Positions 44,245-53,075 are shown, numbered from the stretch's first letter. The stretch is DNA of 64,000 nt from Halorussus salilacus (GCF_024138125.1 NZ_CP099993.1:496001-560000), one strand, 5' to 3'. Notes: generated from the letters alone by a model not told the origin. Program-made: numbers and translations.

Positions 44245-44604
44245 CTACACCGCGCGGGGTTCCCAGAGCGACCCGAAGACCCCGGCCAAGAGGACGAGGA
44301 AGCCGCCGACGACCACCGCGAGGCCCCGGAGGCGGATGGCGTCGGTGGTGTTGAGCGCGACCGCGCCGCCAGCGACCAGACAGACCACCGACGCCGCGAC
44401 CAGCGCCTTCCACGGATTGCCCACGTACTCGGACTCGCGCAGGATGCCCACGACGCTCCCGACGAACAGCAGGAGCCCGCCGACCGCGACGGGGAACAGT
44501 GCCATGACGATACCGACCTCGAAGATGGCGAGTCCGAACGCGACGAACACCGGCCACGGACTCGCCTTCCGGTACTCGTCGCTCAGCCCGGGTTGTTCGT
44601 CCAT
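44245..44604 (-). CDS. Membrane protein of cox region
   Basis: 119 residues, four predicted helices, N-terminus MDEQPGLSDEYRKASPWPVF. Typical of an uncharacterised haloarchaeal family encoded near heme-copper oxidases (DUF7541-like, from memory). Probably an accessory or assembly factor; this is inferred from neighbourhood. Confidence 0.65.
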   Translation of the reverse strand: MDEQPGLSDEYRKASPWPVFVAFGLAIFEVGIVMALFPVAVGGLLLFVGSVVGILRESEYVGNPWKALVAASVVCLVAGGAVALNTTDAIRLRGLAVVVGGFLVLLAGVFGSLWEPRAV

Positions 44605-44684
44605 GGTAGTGGGTGGGTCCGGTGGAAACTAAAGCGCTCCGACTGCTCGGTCGGGGCGCGACGCCGACGGCGTCGCGCCGAGGG

Positions 44685-45011
44685 TCAGGCCCCGAGGAGC
44701 CACCCGCCGACGAAGAGCCCGCCGCTGAGGGGGTCGTTCGTGTAGTAGGAGTAGACGAACAGGAACCCGAAGTACAGCAGTACGAGCAGTCCCAGCACCT
44801 TCAGCCGGAAGCTACGGAGGTCGTCGGTCTCCTCGGCGTACGCCGACTGGAAGGCCTCGCGCTCCGCGTCCGAGAGGTCCTCCCAGTGGTCGAGCCCCTC
44901 GTGGAGGACGAGCAGTTCCTCGCTCTCCAGCGGGCGCTCGCAGTAGGGACACTCGACGGGCGACTCGTCGGGCGGAACGCGGGTCTCGTACGTGAGGGGT
45001 TCGTCGGTCAT
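44685..45011 (-). CDS. Zinc-finger membrane protein
   Basis: 108 residues: a C2H2-like finger ECPYCERPLESEELLVLHEG with a following His, an acidic helix, then two transmembrane segments (VLGLLVLLYFGFLFVYSYY and LSGGLFVGGWLLGA). Found beside oxidase genes in haloarchaea; function unknown. Confidence 0.7.
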   Translation of the reverse strand: MTDEPLTYETRVPPDESPVECPYCERPLESEELLVLHEGLDHWEDLSDAEREAFQSAYAEETDDLRSFRLKVLGLLVLLYFGFLFVYSYYTNDPLSGGLFVGGWLLGA

Positions 45012-45051
45012 GGGGTGAGGGGGTCGTCGGTCATGGTGAACGTGTCGTCGG

Positions 45052-46434
45052 TCACAGGTAAGGCGGTTCCACGTCGGGGGCGGCGACGATCCAGAGGCTG
45101 ATCATGGTGTACAGCACCATCACGACCACGAAGGGGTACTGGCTCCGGACCGCCTGCAGACGCCCCGGGAACACCTCGTACGCGGTCGCGTGGGCGACCC
45201 ACACCGCGAGCAGGTGGCCAAGCAGGACGAACGTCACCGCGACCGTTCCGAACCACCCCGGGAGCACGATGACCACCGGGTCGAACGGCGGCGAGAGCGG
45301 TGACGAGAGCGCATTCGTCAGCACGGGCGACAGCGAGATGAAGTACCCGAGGAAGTGCGCGAGGTGGTAGCCCGCCGCGATGGGCAGAAGCGAGGGCACG
45401 AACCGGCGGCCGATGGCCTCCGGGGTGAGGTAGGTCCCGGCGGTCTCCCGGGAGTACCGTGAGGCGAGCCGGTAGGCGCCCCAGAACGCCCCGAACCCGA
45501 CGAGGAGCGCGGCGGGGTAGACGAGCTGCGCGGGCACGCCGACTCCCACGACCGCCCGGGCGAACTCGGCCCAGACGGGCGTGCCGACGAAGCCGTCGTA
45601 GGTCGTCACCCACAGCAGGGCGACCACGAACGCCACCTCGTCGCGGCCGTCGGCGAGGCGGGGTTCGGTCAGCGCCGCGCCCGGCAGCCGGAGTTCGAAC
45701 CCCGAGTCGGTCCGGCGCAACGGTGCGACCCGGCCGTAGTAGCGGAACACCCGCGAGACGGGGTCGACGTTGTCGAACCACGCGTCGGGGCCGTAGACCA
45801 GCGCGCCCGCCAGCGTGACGACCGAGTAGCCGACGATGACCCACGAGAGCAGTCGGGGCTCGTCGGCCAGCGGGCTGACGACCTCGACCCAGATGAGCGC
45901 GAGCAGGCCGACCACGCTGGGCCACGCGCCGAACCGCTCGGGGTACTCGCGGTCGAGCGAGGGGAGCCACTCCGCGAGCGCGCGCCACGGGTTCAGCGCG
46001 GGCCAGCTGTTGCCCAGCAGGTAGACGGTCGCGACGTAGCCCGCCCACCAGCCGACCCACACGACCATGGTCGCGGCGTTCCGGAGCGAGTCGGCCGGAC
46101 CGAGGAAACCGATGACGACGATGCCGACGAGCGCGAGGACCGACAGCAGTCGGGTCACGGTCCGGATGCCGTCGACCCGCGCGCTCGCGACGCGACGCCA
46201 CTCGTGCATCGTCCGGATGAACGCCCGGTCGGTGACGAAGCTCGCGAGCAGGAACGACGCGCCGACGACCCCTCCGCCGGTGAGCAGGAACAGCCACGTC
46301 GGAACCGACATCGACCCCGCCGCCGCCCGGAGGTTGCCGCCGTGGGCCAGCGCCCGCCCGACGACCGGGCCAGCGAGGACGGCCGTGAAGAAGGCCGCGA
46401 GCGCCGCGATTCGGCGGTCCATCCGAACTCTCAT
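45052..46434 (-). CDS. Polytopic membrane protein, unknown
   Basis: 460 residues, about 10-11 helices, including several Trp/Tyr-rich loops (NSWPALNPWRALAEWLPSL) and intramembrane His (GYHLAHFLGYF, LLGHLLAVWVAHAT). The His pairs would suit a heme or copper role, and the gene is in the cox region, but I do not recognise the family. Divergent from the small gene at 46563. Confidence 0.65.
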   Translation of the reverse strand: MRVRMDRRIAALAAFFTAVLAGPVVGRALAHGGNLRAAAGSMSVPTWLFLLTGGGVVGASFLLASFVTDRAFIRTMHEWRRVASARVDGIRTVTRLLSVLALVGIVVIGFLGPADSLRNAATMVVWVGWWAGYVATVYLLGNSWPALNPWRALAEWLPSLDREYPERFGAWPSVVGLLALIWVEVVSPLADEPRLLSWVIVGYSVVTLAGALVYGPDAWFDNVDPVSRVFRYYGRVAPLRRTDSGFELRLPGAALTEPRLADGRDEVAFVVALLWVTTYDGFVGTPVWAEFARAVVGVGVPAQLVYPAALLVGFGAFWGAYRLASRYSRETAGTYLTPEAIGRRFVPSLLPIAAGYHLAHFLGYFISLSPVLTNALSSPLSPPFDPVVIVLPGWFGTVAVTFVLLGHLLAVWVAHATAYEVFPGRLQAVRSQYPFVVVMVLYTMISLWIVAAPDVEPPYL

Positions 46435-46562
46435 TGCCGGACGTTGGGCCGGTCGGGACTTGTGGGTTCCGGATACCTGCCGGGAGGCGGGATGCGCAAC
46501 GGCGGAACGCTCGCCAGCAGGGTTTTATGGACCGGTGTGGTACCGGAGACGGGGGAGTTATC

Positions 46563-46817
46563 GTGGAACGCCAAGACCAGCCGACGGGTTCGGGCGAATC
46601 GGAGATGGGAGAGGCCGCCGACGCCGCGCCCGACGACATCGCGGAGATGGACATCACCGAGCCGACGGTGACGTGGCTCGAAGTCTCGCACCCGCAACAG
46701 CCGATTCCCATCGGGGAGAGAGACCGGGTGCTGGACAGCCACTTCAACGAACAGTACGACGTCTGGGAAGTGCTGTTGGTCGCGCTTCCCGACGAAGACG
46801 ATGACGACGAGGAGTAG
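46563..46817 (+). CDS. Small acidic protein
   Basis: 84 residues if started at GTG 46563, or 70 from ATG 46605. GGTTTTATGG (46518-46527) is the promoter candidate. The stop touches the convergent MTH865-like gene at 46818. Sequence EPTVTWLEVSHPQQPIPIGE, DVWEVLLVALP; family not recognised. Confidence 0.55.
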   Translation: MERQDQPTGSGESEMGEAADAAPDDIAEMDITEPTVTWLEVSHPQQPIPIGERDRVLDSHFNEQYDVWEVLLVALPDEDDDDEE

Positions 46818-47081
46818 TCAGATCATGTCCTTGTCCTTCAGGCCCTCGATGAGGTCGTCGACCAGCGAGTCGACGTCATCGTAGGGGAAGTCCTGCGCGT
46901 CGGACATCTTCGTCGAGAGCTCCATCGCGGTGAAGCTCACGTCGCCCGCCTCGAAGCGCGTGCCCGGACCGTTCGGGAGCGCGGGAACGAGGTCCATCGG
47001 GTTGCTGACCGGGTAGTCTGCGCCTTCGAAGGCGTCGGTGAACTGCTCGCGGAGTTCGGCTTCGGTTTCTTCGTCTGCCAT
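46818..47081 (-). CDS. MTH865-like small protein
   Basis: 87 residues matching the MTH865 EF-hand-like helical family: ELREQFTDAFEGADYPVSNP, DLVPALPNGPGTRFEAGDVSFTA, FPYDDVDSLVDDLIEGL. Function unknown across the family. Confidence 0.8.
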   Translation of the reverse strand: MADEETEAELREQFTDAFEGADYPVSNPMDLVPALPNGPGTRFEAGDVSFTAMELSTKMSDAQDFPYDDVDSLVDDLIEGLKDKDMI

Positions 47082-47209
47082 ACGCGTGTTGTGTGCAGTT
47101 TCCCGCAAAAACGTTCCGGAACAACTGGAAACTGGTTGTGGGTTGTTCGGGACGGACGGGTCGGGACGGGATGACCGGGTTTATAAGCAGTGGGGCGTCA
47201 TTCCTTCCC

Positions 47210-48265
47210 ATGAACGCCGACTTCGATTTCGACTTCGACCTCCTGCGAGAACTCACCGAGGAAAGCGGCGTCGCCGGGTACGAGGACCGAATCCGCGAAC
47301 TCGTTCGCCGGGAGTTCGACGGGGTGGTCGACTCGGTCCACACCGACGCGATGGGCAACGTGGTGGGAACGGTCGAGGGGTCGAGCGACTACTCGGTCGC
47401 GGTCGCCGCGCACATGGACGAGATCGGCTTCATGGTCCGTCATATCACCGACGAGGGCTTCCTCGAACTCGACGCCCTCGGCGGGTGGGACGCCGACGTG
47501 CTCCGCGCCCAGCGCGTGCGGGTCCACGCCGAGGAGGGAGATTTGACGGGCGTCATCGGCTCCATCCCGACCCACGTCCAGGAAGACGACGAGGACGGCC
47601 TGTCGGTCGAGGACGTTCACGTCGACCTCGGTCTGCCCGCCGAGGAGGTCGACCAACGGGTCTCGGTCGGCGACCTCGTCAGCATGGACCAGACGACCAC
47701 CACGGTCGGCGACCACGTCACCGGCAAGGCGCTCGACGACCGGGTCTGCCTGTTCGCGATGCTCGAAGCCGCGAAGCGACTCGACGACCCGGACGTGACA
47801 GTCCACTTCTGCGCGACAGTCCAAGAGGAGCTGGGCATCCGGGGCGCGCCCGCGCTCGGTGTGGACCTCGACCCGGACCTCGCGGTCGCGCTGGACGTGA
47901 CGGTCGCCAACGACATCCCCGCGGTCGAGAAGGAGGGCGAGTACGTGACCGAACTCGGCGAGGGGACAGCGATAAAGCTCAAGGACTCCAGCGTGGTCAC
48001 GACCCCGAAGGTCCACCGCCGGATGCGGTCGGTCGCCGAGGAGCGCGACATCGACCACCAGCTCGAAGTCCTCCCCTCGGGCGCGACCGACACTTCGGGG
48101 TTCCAGAACACCCACGGCGCGAAGCCGGTCGGGGCCATCTCGATTCCCACCCGGTACCTCCACACGGTCACCGAGAGCGCCCACCACGGCGACGTTGGGG
48201 CGACCATCGACCTCCTGACCGCGTTCCTCGACACCGAGACGGGAGAGCACGACTACAGCCTTTGA
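47210..48265 (+). CDS. M42-family metallopeptidase
   Basis: 351 residues, tetrahedral aminopeptidase/endoglucanase-M type. Two-metal site: AHMDEIGFMVRH (His68 and following Asp), LDDRVCLFAML (bridging Asp), QEELGIRG (catalytic Glu pair), ALDVTVAND and the late TESAHHGD. TTTATAAG (47180-47187) at leaderless spacing fixes the ATG at 47210. Cytosolic peptide degradation. Confidence 0.92.
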   Translation: MNADFDFDFDLLRELTEESGVAGYEDRIRELVRREFDGVVDSVHTDAMGNVVGTVEGSSDYSVAVAAHMDEIGFMVRHITDEGFLELDALGGWDADVLRAQRVRVHAEEGDLTGVIGSIPTHVQEDDEDGLSVEDVHVDLGLPAEEVDQRVSVGDLVSMDQTTTTVGDHVTGKALDDRVCLFAMLEAAKRLDDPDVTVHFCATVQEELGIRGAPALGVDLDPDLAVALDVTVANDIPAVEKEGEYVTELGEGTAIKLKDSSVVTTPKVHRRMRSVAEERDIDHQLEVLPSGATDTSGFQNTHGAKPVGAISIPTRYLHTVTESAHHGDVGATIDLLTAFLDTETGEHDYSL

Positions 48266-48363
48266 ACCGGCGGATTTCGTGACCTTCGATTTTCGAACAC
48301 GTATCGACTCCCGACCGTTCTACGGGCGCACGAGTGATTGTCCCGCGAGCGAAGGCTTTTGAG

Positions 48364-48420
48364 CAACCGTTTGCCAGCGGAGGCCCGCGCTCCGCGCGGG
48401 CCTCCGCTGGCAAACGGTTG
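48364..48420. repeat. 27-bp perfect inverted repeat with 3-nt loop
   Basis: Left arm 48364-48390 and right arm 48394-48420 are exact reverse complements around TCC. TTGCGGAGCGCGG then recurs just downstream (48418 and about 48449). It lies in the 247-bp interval between the peptidase and halocyanin genes. Confidence 0.9.
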
Positions 48421-48512
48421 CGGAGCGCGGCCCGGAGCGCAGGAAAAGGTTGCGGAGCGCGGGAAGAGGTCGTATCGAAAGTATAGAGTACCCGCCCGCG
48501 CTACCGTCAGGT

Positions 48513-49103
48513 ATGACGAACACGGAACCGAGCGAGTCGGTCACGCGGCGCGGGTTCATGCGGACCGCCACCGGCGCGGCCGCGACCGCGGCCGCGGCGG
48601 GGACCGCGGCGGGCCAAGACAACGAATCCGAGGGCGACGGCGACGGCGGCGGTGGCGGCAGCACCGAAGAAGTCACCGTCGGCCCCGGTGGCGAACTCGT
48701 CTACGACCCCGCGGAACTCGAAATTACGCCCGGAACGACGGTCAAGTGGGTCTGGGACTCGGACAACCACAACGTGGTGGCCGAGAGCACGCCCGACGAC
48801 TCCGACTGGGAAGGCACCGAGGGCGGCGACGACGAGACCTACGACACCGGCTACGAGTACGAGTACACCTTCGAGACCGAGGGCGACTACGCCTACTACT
48901 GCACCCCCCACCAGAGCGCCGGGATGGAAGCCACCATCACCGTCTCTGAGGACGCCGGAGGCGGCGGTGCGGCCGCCGGGCCCGCGGTCCCGAGCAGCGC
49001 CAAGACGCTCAGCATCGCCACCACCGCCGCGCTCGTGTTCACGCTCGGGCTGGCGTACTTCTTCATCAAGTTCGGCGGCGACTACGGCGAACTCGACGAG
49101 TAG
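48513..49103 (+). CDS. Halocyanin (type 1 copper protein)
   Basis: 196 residues. Tat signal (TRRGFMRTATGAAATAAAA), Gly/Asp-rich linker, then a plastocyanin fold with copper ligands His86 (WDSDNHNVV), Cys130, His133 and Met138 (YYCTPHQSAGM), and a C-terminal helix (TTAALVFTLGLAYFFI) that anchors it. Halocyanins are peripheral electron carriers, probably delivering electrons to oxidases such as CoxA encoded 6 kb away. Confidence 0.93.
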   Translation: MTNTEPSESVTRRGFMRTATGAAATAAAAGTAAGQDNESEGDGDGGGGGSTEEVTVGPGGELVYDPAELEITPGTTVKWVWDSDNHNVVAESTPDDSDWEGTEGGDDETYDTGYEYEYTFETEGDYAYYCTPHQSAGMEATITVSEDAGGGGAAAGPAVPSSAKTLSIATTAALVFTLGLAYFFIKFGGDYGELDE

Positions 49104-49157
49104 CGGCGGAGTCCCGTTTTTCGCCGAGTCCGAATCCACACATCGACTCGGGCGTGT

Positions 49158-49688
49158 TCACACCGAGTCGGGCGTGTCGTGAAGCGTCAGTTCGACCGGG
49201 CGGTGCTCGCCTTCGAGGTCGGCGACGATGCGCTCGACCACGCGCTCGGCCTCCTCCAGCACGAGCGGTTCGACCTTCTTGACGACCCATCCGAGCGAGA
49301 CCAGCCGCGGCAGGTCGAGCATGTCCGAACTCGCCGAGTCGGCGTCGAACCGGATGACGAGTCGGACCCGCGAGGCGGTCTCGCGGTCCTCGGGGGCCTC
49401 CTCGGGGACGTGGTCGACCAGCCACTGCCCGCGGGCGTCGAGGTCCTTGACCAGTCGCCAGTCGATACGCTCGGGCCGGTCGAGGTCGGTCACCGTCGAC
49501 CGGACGGTGTAGTTCAGCTTCCACCACCGGAGGTGGATGTCGTACTCGGTTCCCGGGCCGCCGTCGCCGTGGCGCTCGACCCCGGTGAGGTGCTTCGAGT
49601 ACCCGGCGTACCCCTCGAAGTCGGTGAGAAACTCGTAGGCCTCCTCGGGCGGCACGTAGACGACGGTGCTGACTTCGACGCTGTCCAC
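49158..49688 (-). CDS. SRPBCC-family protein
   Basis: 176 residues, MDSVEVSTVVYVPPEEAYEF start, typical of polyketide-cyclase/START-like proteins, with LTDFEGYAGYSKHLTGVE following. Probably binds a hydrophobic ligand such as a quinone; CoQ10-like members assist respiratory quinones, which would suit the halocyanin neighbour. Inference only. Confidence 0.78.
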   Translation of the reverse strand: MDSVEVSTVVYVPPEEAYEFLTDFEGYAGYSKHLTGVERHGDGGPGTEYDIHLRWWKLNYTVRSTVTDLDRPERIDWRLVKDLDARGQWLVDHVPEEAPEDRETASRVRLVIRFDADSASSDMLDLPRLVSLGWVVKKVEPLVLEEAERVVERIVADLEGEHRPVELTLHDTPDSV

Positions 49689-49804
49689 GAACCGGGGTTC
49701 GGACGAGCGGAGCGTAAAAGTTCCGGCGACTGGGGGTGATTGGCGTCGTTCTGCTCGCCCTCGACCGAGAACCGAACGAAAATGTCGACCGGGAATGTAT
49801 CGTT

Positions 49805-49964
49805 CGGCGCGCGCGTTGCTCGCGCGCGAGGTCTGCGTGAGCGGAGCGAACGCAGGCTCGTCAGAGCGACGCTCTGACGGTGGACGAGGACCGCAACGCA
49901 GTGAGGACCGCAGGAGGCTGGGGAGGACGAGGTGCGGTCCTCATAGGTGACGGGAGTAGCTAGC
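49805..49964 (+). repeat. Repeat family 1, copy E
   Basis: CGGCGCGCGCGTTGCTCGCG start, hairpin GTCAGAGCGACGCTCTGAC, GGACGAGGACCGCA, core GGCTGGGGAGG and end GACGGGAGTAGCTAGC. It faces copy F across 37 bp. Both occupy the gene-free stretch 49689-50252. Confidence 0.75.
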
Positions 49965-50001
49965 TCAGAAGCGTTCGAAACAGAATCTCGGACGCCGAGA
50001 A

Positions 50002-50169
50002 GCTAGCTACTCCCGGTACCGAGGAGAAACCGCACCGCGACCGCAGGCCACACGCCTCCCCAACCGACTGCGGTCCGCGACTGCTCGCTTCGCTCGCAGT
50101 CTGCGGTCCTCGTCCCTCGCGCATGAGGGCGCGACCTCGAACAGTGAGGTCGCGCCAGCGCGCGCCGGG
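50002..50169 (-). repeat. Repeat family 1, copy F
   Basis: Most complete copy. On the reverse strand: CCCGGCGCGCGCTGGCGCG, hairpin GCGACCTCACTGTTCGAGGTC, ATGCGCGAGGGACGAGGACC, GCGAGCGAAGCGAGC, core CGGTTGGGGAGGCGTGTGG and CCTGCGGTCGCGGTGCGGTT, end GGTACCGGGAGTAGCTAGC. Confidence 0.8.
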
Positions 50170-50252
50170 TTGGCCGGGTCGGTCTGTCGTCACTCCGAGG
50201 GGTCCGACCCGAACCGCGAGATTTGTTACTCCCTGCGCGCGAACGCCCCACC

Positions 50253-51008
50253 ATGGCAGACCGAGACGCTTACGACGTGGTGATCGTCGGCGGCGGGGTC
50301 GCGGGCCTGACCGCCGCGGTCTACACCGCCCGACACGACTTCCGGACGCTCGTCCTCGACGCGGGCGGGTCGCTGCTCCGGCGAAACGCCCATCTGGAGA
50401 ACGTCCCCGGCTTCCCGGCGGGCGTCGACTCCCGGCTGTTCCTCGACATGCTCGCCGATCAGGCCGACCGCGCGGGCTGTGAGCGCCGGGAGGCCGAGGT
50501 GGTCGCGGTGAACCGGACCGACGCCGACGACGGTGCTGGCGACCGGTTCGCGGTCGAGACCGCCGGGGGCGACCGGTTCGAATCGGCGTCCGTCGTCGCG
50601 GCGACCAAGAACGAGACGGGCTACCTCGACGGCGTGGAGGGAGTGGAGTTCGTCGAGCGCGGCAAGACCTTCGTCGAGACCGACGAGCGCGGCCGGACCG
50701 GGGTCGGGGGCCTCTACGCCGCGGGCCGCCTCGCCGGGAAGCCCCACCAGACCGCGGTCGTCGCGGGCCACGGCGCGGAGGTCGCGGTGACCCTGCTGGA
50801 GGACGACGACCGGCCGTTCTACCACGACTGGGTCGCGCCCGACCGGTACTTCACCGGGCGCGGTCGGGACCTCCCGCCGGGCTGCGAGGAGATAGACGGG
50901 CAAGAGCGCGGTCGGCGCGAGGCCGAATCCCGGTCGGTCATGCGCGAGTACTTCGAGTCGCCCCACCCCGGCGAACCCGAACAGCACCCGAGCGTCGACG
51001 ACGACTGA
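50253..51008 (+). CDS. FAD-dependent NAD(P) oxidoreductase, TrxR-like
   Basis: 251 residues, shorter than thioredoxin reductase (about 310). FAD dinucleotide fold DVVIVGGGVAGLTAAVYTARHDF at the N-terminus and the C-terminal FAD motif GVGGLYAAGRLAGKPHQTAVVAGHGAEVA. The NADPH domain is largely missing and there is no redox CxxC, so it is not a standard thioredoxin reductase. A His/Glu/Pro-rich tail follows. Electron partner unknown. Confidence 0.8.
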   Translation: MADRDAYDVVIVGGGVAGLTAAVYTARHDFRTLVLDAGGSLLRRNAHLENVPGFPAGVDSRLFLDMLADQADRAGCERREAEVVAVNRTDADDGAGDRFAVETAGGDRFESASVVAATKNETGYLDGVEGVEFVERGKTFVETDERGRTGVGGLYAAGRLAGKPHQTAVVAGHGAEVAVTLLEDDDRPFYHDWVAPDRYFTGRGRDLPPGCEEIDGQERGRREAESRSVMREYFESPHPGEPEQHPSVDDD

Positions 51009-51112
51009 CCCCGTTTCCGAAACGCGAGTCCATTGCCGTTCCGGATTCGGACCCCGGAACGAATCGACGACGCTCCCTTCGACCCGCCGGAACCTCGATG
51101 CGATGCCCGAAT

Positions 51113-51505
51113 TCAGTCGGCGAAGCCGGGCGTGCGGGGCGACCCCGACTGCATCGAGTCCGAGTCGTCGGACCGCCGCAGGTAGGGTTCGAGGTCGGTC
51201 GCCGACTCGGTGAGGCGCACGATTCCCGTCGAGCGGTCGTACGCCACGACCCCCGCGTCGGCGAGTTTGGGGAGGTGGACGTGGACGAGGCTCGTCCGGA
51301 CCTCGTCGGCGCTCGGACCGCCGGTCTCCTCGACGGACCCGCCGTCGCGTTGCCACGCGGCGATGCGCTCGGCGAGGTCGTCGACGGCCGCGCGGCCGTC
51401 GCGGCCGACCGCGTAGAGGACGCCGCGGCGGCGAGCGTTCGAGAGCAGGTCGAAGGCCGCACTCACTTCGGCAACGTTCTCGTCTGCGAGGGTGTGTTCC
51501 GTCAT
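51113..51505 (-). CDS. Haloarchaeal HTH protein (DUF7344-like)
   Basis: 130 residues: winged-helix pattern AAFDLLSNARRRGVLYAVGRDGRAAVDDLAERIA and VRTSLVHVHLPKLADAGVVAYD, typical of a large haloarchaeal regulator family. TGATATACC (about 51528-51536, reverse strand) is at leaderless distance. Target genes unknown. Confidence 0.8.
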   Translation of the reverse strand: MTEHTLADENVAEVSAAFDLLSNARRRGVLYAVGRDGRAAVDDLAERIAAWQRDGGSVEETGGPSADEVRTSLVHVHLPKLADAGVVAYDRSTGIVRLTESATDLEPYLRRSDDSDSMQSGSPRTPGFAD

Positions 51506-51735
51506 ACACCCAGTCCCTGGTGGCCGGGGTATATCAAGCGGGGACTCGTTCCCGACGATTTCGAACCGGCCCTCCCGACCGTTGCAACTGTTTCAATGCT
51601 AGATTCTCAGTTTTTATACTGTATTGTTCGGGGCGGTGGGAGCCCGGAACGACTCGATACCGCGGAATCGGAGTCGGCCCGCGCGGCGAGTCGAACCCAC
51701 ACCCATTTAACGTATCAGGACCCGAACGTCGGGTA

Positions 51736-52926
51736 ATGCTCGCGGGAGTCAACGTCGCGCTGGGCGTCACCGGTAGCATCGCCGCGGTGAAGGTGGTCGA
51801 GTTGGCCCACGAACTCCGGCGGCGCGGCGCGTCGGTCCGCGCGGTGACGACCGACAGCGCGCGTGGTATCGTCCACCCATGGGCGGTCGAGTTCGCCACC
51901 GACAATCCGGTCGTCACCGAGATAACCGGGGACGTAGAGCACGTCGAACTCTGCGGCCGGGACGGGTGGGCCGACGTGTTCCTCCTCGCCCCGGCGACCG
52001 CCAACACCGTCGGCAAGGTGGCGGCCGCGATAGACGACACGCCCGTGACCACCTGCGCGACGACCGCGCTCGGCGCGGGCGTCCCGGTCGTGGTCGCGCC
52101 CGCGATGCACGAACCCATGTACGACCACCCCGGCGTCCTCGACGCGATAGAGCGCGTCGAGTCGTGGGGCGTCGAGTTCGTCGACCCCCGAATCGAGGAG
52201 GGCAAGGCCAAGATCGCGACCGAGGACGCCATCGCGCTCGCAGTCGCGCGCGCCGCCACGCCCGACCCCCTCGCGGGCGAGCGCGTGGTCGTCACCAGCG
52301 GCGCGACCGGCGAACCGGTCGACCCCGTCCGGGTCCTCACGAACCGGTCGTCGGGCCGGACCGGCCGGGCGGTCGCCCGGGCCTGCCACGTCCTCGGTGC
52401 CGACGTGACGCTGGTCCACGGGTTCGTCGGCCCCCACGCGCTCGGACGGGGCGAGGCCGTCGGGGAGGTCGCCTACGCCGATCTCGTATCGGTCGAGACC
52501 GCCGAGGAGATGCTCGCGGCGGTCCGGCAGGCGACCGAGACGAGCGCCTCGGCGCTCGTCTCGGCCGCGGCCATCTCCGACTACACGGTCGAGGCCGAAG
52601 GGGAGAAGATACGCTCGGGCCGGGACCTCTCGCTCGACCTGTCGTCGACCCCGAAACTCATCGACGAGATTCGCGCCGACAGCGACATCCCCATCGTGGG
52701 GTTCAAGGCCGAGACCGGCGGCGACGACGCGGCGATGGTCGAGCGCGCCCGCGAGACGCTCCGGCGCGCCGACCTCTCGTTCGTGGTCGCCAACGACGCC
52801 GGAGTGATGGGCGACGACCGGACCCGCGCGCTGTTCGTCGACGAGTCGAGCGTTCGCGAACACGAGGGGACGAAGGCCGAACTGGGCCGGAAGGTCGCCG
52901 AGCGACTGGCCGAGGAACTGTCCTGA
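51736..52926 (+). CDS. coaBC: Bifunctional CoaBC (Dfp), coenzyme A synthesis
   Basis: 396 residues. N-terminal flavoprotein phosphopantothenoylcysteine decarboxylase (NVALGVTGSIAAVKVVELAH, LLAPATANTVGKVA, PAMHEPMYDHP) and C-terminal phosphopantothenate-cysteine ligase (VVVTSGATGEPVDPVRVLTN, SAAAISDYTVE, GFKAETGG, VVANDAG). CATTTAACG (51702-51710) supports the leaderless ATG at 51736 rather than the long upstream extension. Confidence 0.93.
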   Translation: MLAGVNVALGVTGSIAAVKVVELAHELRRRGASVRAVTTDSARGIVHPWAVEFATDNPVVTEITGDVEHVELCGRDGWADVFLLAPATANTVGKVAAAIDDTPVTTCATTALGAGVPVVVAPAMHEPMYDHPGVLDAIERVESWGVEFVDPRIEEGKAKIATEDAIALAVARAATPDPLAGERVVVTSGATGEPVDPVRVLTNRSSGRTGRAVARACHVLGADVTLVHGFVGPHALGRGEAVGEVAYADLVSVETAEEMLAAVRQATETSASALVSAAAISDYTVEAEGEKIRSGRDLSLDLSSTPKLIDEIRADSDIPIVGFKAETGGDDAAMVERARETLRRADLSFVVANDAGVMGDDRTRALFVDESSVREHEGTKAELGRKVAERLAEELS

Positions 52927-53009
52927 GGCCGCGCCGATTCGGCGGCGAACCGTGAGAAACCGAAGCAATCTTTAGACACTGGGCGCGCTTTTCAGGTAGG
53001 ATATCAACG

Positions 53010-53075
53010 ATGGTCGGACACCTACTGGCGTATCGTCGTCCCGAGAGCAACGCGCCGAGAGCAACGCGACAATGA
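53010..53075 (+). CDS. 21-residue upstream ORF before mnhE
   Basis: Starts MVGHLLAYRRPESN and its TGA overlaps the mnhE ATG (ATGA at 53072-53075), as in translational coupling. ATCTTTAG (about 52968-52975) could be its promoter. The DNA contains GAGAGCAACGCG twice (53044-53055, 53059-53070). It may be a leader peptide, or merely an alternative-frame start. Confidence 0.35.
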   Translation: MVGHLLAYRRPESNAPRATRQ

